Shown here piece after piece: positions 62,204-64,000 of a DNA stretch of 64,000 nucleotides. The first letter of the stretch is position 1; each line of letters begins with the position of its first letter. Source of the DNA: an uncultured Acinetobacter sp. (GTDB lineage: Bacteria; Cyanobacteriota; Vampirovibrionia; Gastranaerophilales; Gastranaerophilaceae); contig CAMZGT010000002.1 in the NCBI GenBank assembly GCA_947306495.1, positions 52,187-116,186 on the forward strand, in the 5' to 3' direction. The notes below the pieces were generated by a model that saw only the letters and a list, made by a program, of their open reading frames with translations, was not told the DNA's origin and ran no database searches. Position numbers and translations under genes: made by a program.

Positions 62204-63015
62204 TGTATACTCCTTTTAATTTTTATATGCAATCCCAAAATGGTGATTATTTTATGCAAAGAATCACTTGCATTTTTTATAGAAAAAATTTGTTCCGCAA
62301 AAGAGTAGTTTTTCTTAATTTTTCTCTCCATATCTTTAATTTCCGATGAACTGAAAAATTTTTTTAGAACCGTTTTTCTTTCTTTTATTGCTAACACTTT
62401 GCTTTTTTTATTAAAAGATATACCGTAGCTGTCATAGTTTGTAATTATGTAAGCCAAGCGTACAAAGGATGCTTTGTGATGATAAAATTCAAGCCATTTT
62501 TCAAAATCAGCAGCAATCTGCAGCGTTTCATTATAGAAACCGTATTTTTTAAAAAGTTCTTTTTTTATAAATGCTGCTTGGTGTCTAATGGTAGATTTCA
62601 AAAGAAAGTCTTTATTTATAATTTCCGGCATGTACTCTATTTTATTTTGAGAGCAGTCTTTATAAACAAAGACTTCGTGCCCGTATAAGATATCAGATTC
62701 TTGATTTTTTGAAAAAATATCATTTAATACATCGTTATAAAAATACCAATCTCCAGCATTTAAAAAATTTAAATATTCTCCCGATGCAAGTTTAATTCCC
62801 TTATTCATTGCATTATATCTGCCTTTATCAGGTTCTGATATAAATTTATTAATTCGGTTTTTATATTTTTCAAAAATTTGTAAAGTATCTTTATTACTAC
62901 CGCCGTCGATAACTATCCATTCAAAATCTTGCCATGATTGATTAATTATACTTTCACAAGTTTTGCTGAGATTTGGATCATTGTAGCAAATAGTAATTAT
63001 ACTCAGTTTTGTCAT
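62200..63015 (-). CDS. Family 2 glycosyltransferase
   Basis: A 271-aa GT-A glycosyltransferase, first gene of the minus-strand operon. It begins [20 protein letters not shown], and [20 protein letters not shown] lies near 32-51. The [20 protein letters not shown] segment precedes the metal-site FLNAGDW near 82-88. It resembles WcaA/WcaE-type enzymes that often accompany gmd and fcl in colanic-acid-like clusters. The acceptor is unknown. Confidence 0.93.
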   Translation of the reverse strand: MTKLSIITICYNDPNLSKTCESIINQSWQDFEWIVIDGGSNKDTLQIFEKYKNRINKFISEPDKGRYNAMNKGIKLASGEYLNFLNAGDWYFYNDVLNDIFSKNQESDILYGHEVFVYKDCSQNKIEYMPEIINKDFLLKSTIRHQAAFIKKELFKKYGFYNETLQIAADFEKWLEFYHHKASFVRLAYIITNYDSYGISFNKKSKVLAIKERKTVLKKFFSSSEIKDMERKIKKNYSFAEQIFSIKNASDSLHKIITILGLHIKIKRSIQ

Positions 63016-63160
63016 TTTATACTCTCAACTATTCCCTTAAAATTTATCTTTTTTAGCTTTTAAATGAATGTAAAAGCGCTGCAAAGCTCCCGTTTCAACC
63101 ATTTGGGAGAAACTGTTTTTACAAGCTACCTGTAATATAAATAAAAAATTTTATAATTTG

Positions 63161-63202
63161 TATAGGATAAGTGGCTAATTTTTTAGCTAAAAAACGATCC
63201 TA
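63161..63202. other. Nested inverted repeat in the gap between the GT2 and AlkD-like genes
   Basis: ATAGGAT (63161-63167) pairs with ATCCTAT (63196-63202), enclosing GCTAA-TTTT-TTAGC (63173-63186). The sequence after it is T-rich on the plus strand and A/T-rich on the minus, so it could be a weak terminator for the AlkD-like gene. The rest of the gap shows no gene. Confidence 0.35.
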
Positions 63203-63289
63203 TTTTTATAATTTTATATACATATCGCAGCGATTTGAATTATAGTAAATACAATTATTTTTGAATATTTCTATAGGTTAAATCTATAA

Positions 63290-63934
63290 TTATTTTTTAA
63301 TTTTATATATTTTGAGCTTTATTTTTTCGGAAACCCTATATGATTCTTTTATTTTTTGCAATGTTTTGTTGAAAGTAGATTTATCCAAGCTGCATTTTGG
63401 GGACATAAGGTAGTTTAGGCATTTATTCGGATATTTTCCCATGATAGTTGCAAATGCCCAAGCTACACCCATTTTAGCGTAATAGCTATGTGTATTTAAT
63501 TGGTTTAGTACTGTTATAACATTATCTATATATTTGTCATTTAGATAATGTGAAAGCAGCATTACAGAAATAATTCGGCTTTCGAATTCTTTTTTAGAAT
63601 TTTTATATTTCATTAAAAATTTCCAAACAATTTCCGGATATTTACGCGCGATTTTAAAATTTTGGCATAAAGAGTCATTAACAGCCCAATTATCAACTTG
63701 AGGGATAAAGTCTTCAAAATATTTTAATAATATTTCTATGTCATTTTTGATGTAACCGATAAGAAAGGCATGAAAAAGTTTAAGTTCAAATGATTCAAAA
63801 TTGTTTTCAGTCAAAAAACTTTCATAATTAGTTTTTGCAACATGTTTAGCCAGTTTTTTTAACTCGGGAACAGATATTCCAAAGGAAGTTCTTTTTGTGT
63901 TTTGTAACTCGGTTTTTATCTCATCAAAATTCAT
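63290..63934 (-). CDS. AlkD-like DNA alkylation repair protein
   Basis: A 214-aa all-helical protein of the HEAT-repeat AlkC/AlkD family, glycosylases that remove alkylated bases. Characteristic segments are RTSFGISVPELKKLAKHVAK near residues 15-34, FELKLFHAFLIG near 48-59, VDNWAVNDSLCQNF near 79-92, ISVMLLSHYL, and YYAKMGVAWAFATIMGKYPN near 152-171. The VDNWAVND motif carries the conserved W and D of the active-site cleft. No neighbour suggests a pathway. ATG 63934 has AAGGATAATACT upstream. Confidence 0.9.
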   Translation of the reverse strand: MNFDEIKTELQNTKRTSFGISVPELKKLAKHVAKTNYESFLTENNFESFELKLFHAFLIGYIKNDIEILLKYFEDFIPQVDNWAVNDSLCQNFKIARKYPEIVWKFLMKYKNSKKEFESRIISVMLLSHYLNDKYIDNVITVLNQLNTHSYYAKMGVAWAFATIMGKYPNKCLNYLMSPKCSLDKSTFNKTLQKIKESYRVSEKIKLKIYKIKK

Positions 63935-64000
63935 AGTATTATCCTTACAAAAATTTTAGCATATAAAAATTAACAAACTTATAATGTTGAAACGAGATTA

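Noticed and set aside
1..64000. CRISPR array, insertion sequence, prophage, integrase or attachment site
   Set aside because: No regularly spaced repeats, transposase, capsid or integrase sequence seen on either strand.

Overview
The window is AT-rich, gene-dense bacterial chromosome with short gaps and no insertion sequence, prophage, rRNA or CRISPR array. The gene mix points to a motile, fermentative, diderm bacterium. It has flagellar export, hook and rod genes, a TolC-type outer-membrane protein, YggS beside SepF as in the Cyanobacteria/Firmicutes lineage, a MurT-type Mur ligase, a full-length NifU with NifS, L-lactate dehydrogenase, ADP-forming acetyl-CoA synthetase, and no respiratory or photosynthetic gene. 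My best guess is a gut Gastranaerophilales (Melainabacteria/Vampirovibrionia) genome. This is inference from gene content, not a phylogenetic result.

Layout. 1-1344 (minus): rod protein FlgF/FlgG, cut by the window edge, with a lytic transglycosylase. 1609-2881: two small membrane proteins of a family that recurs in the window. 3100-8321: an alpha-glucan phosphorylase homologue whose PLP-lysine position is serine, peptide deformylase, and uncharacterised proteins. 8465-15291: fmt, coaBC, a Nif3-like protein, bioB and glyS. 15455-19422: the export-gate operon (SPOA-domain switch protein, fliO, fliP, an extended fliQ, a secreted insert protein, fliR). 22190-25734: fliJ, fliK, flgD, flgE. 25961-27199: yggS and sepF. 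27434-33781 (minus): rlmH, an MscS channel, nifS, nifU, pdxJ, murT. 33856-35286: small YtxH/DUF948 envelope proteins. 35371-35582: a GC-rich structured RNA candidate directly ahead of tRNA-Leu(UAA). 35725-41196: ldh, a C_GCAxxG_C_C protein, a MarR regulator, a solute-binding-protein/TolC fusion, and an acyl-ACP thioesterase. 41310-43646 (minus): an AMP-forming acyl-activating enzyme and mntP. 43744-48983: a tightly overlapping GT8-LicD / LicD / class V aminotransferase / cytidylyltransferase operon plus a DUF115/GT42-like protein. 49007-57600: dnaB, proS, an NrtR-like regulator, secG, an Xre regulator, tcdA, a second acyl-activating enzyme and two family membrane proteins. 57625-58299: pnuC. 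58296-63015 (minus): GDP-L-fucose synthesis (gmd, fcl) with glycosyltransferases. 63290-63934: an AlkD-like alkylation-repair protein.

How the genes work together. Two surface-glycan loci stand out. One makes GDP-fucose and glycosyltransferases. The other looks built to make a CDP-activated small molecule and attach it to a glycan through LicD proteins. The loci are linked by paralogous DUF115/GT42-like proteins. Flagellar genes lie in at least three blocks, and several adjoining intergenic regions share short ATGGTTGA- or CATG-containing motifs. Energy metabolism appears to be substrate-level: ADP-forming acetate production plus lactate. The most unusual items are the lysine-less glucan phosphorylase, the RNA candidate at 35371-35475, the LicD/aminotransferase/cytidylyltransferase operon, the binding-protein/TolC fusion with a palindrome abutting its promoter, and the ISFKS/MKVS membrane-protein family.
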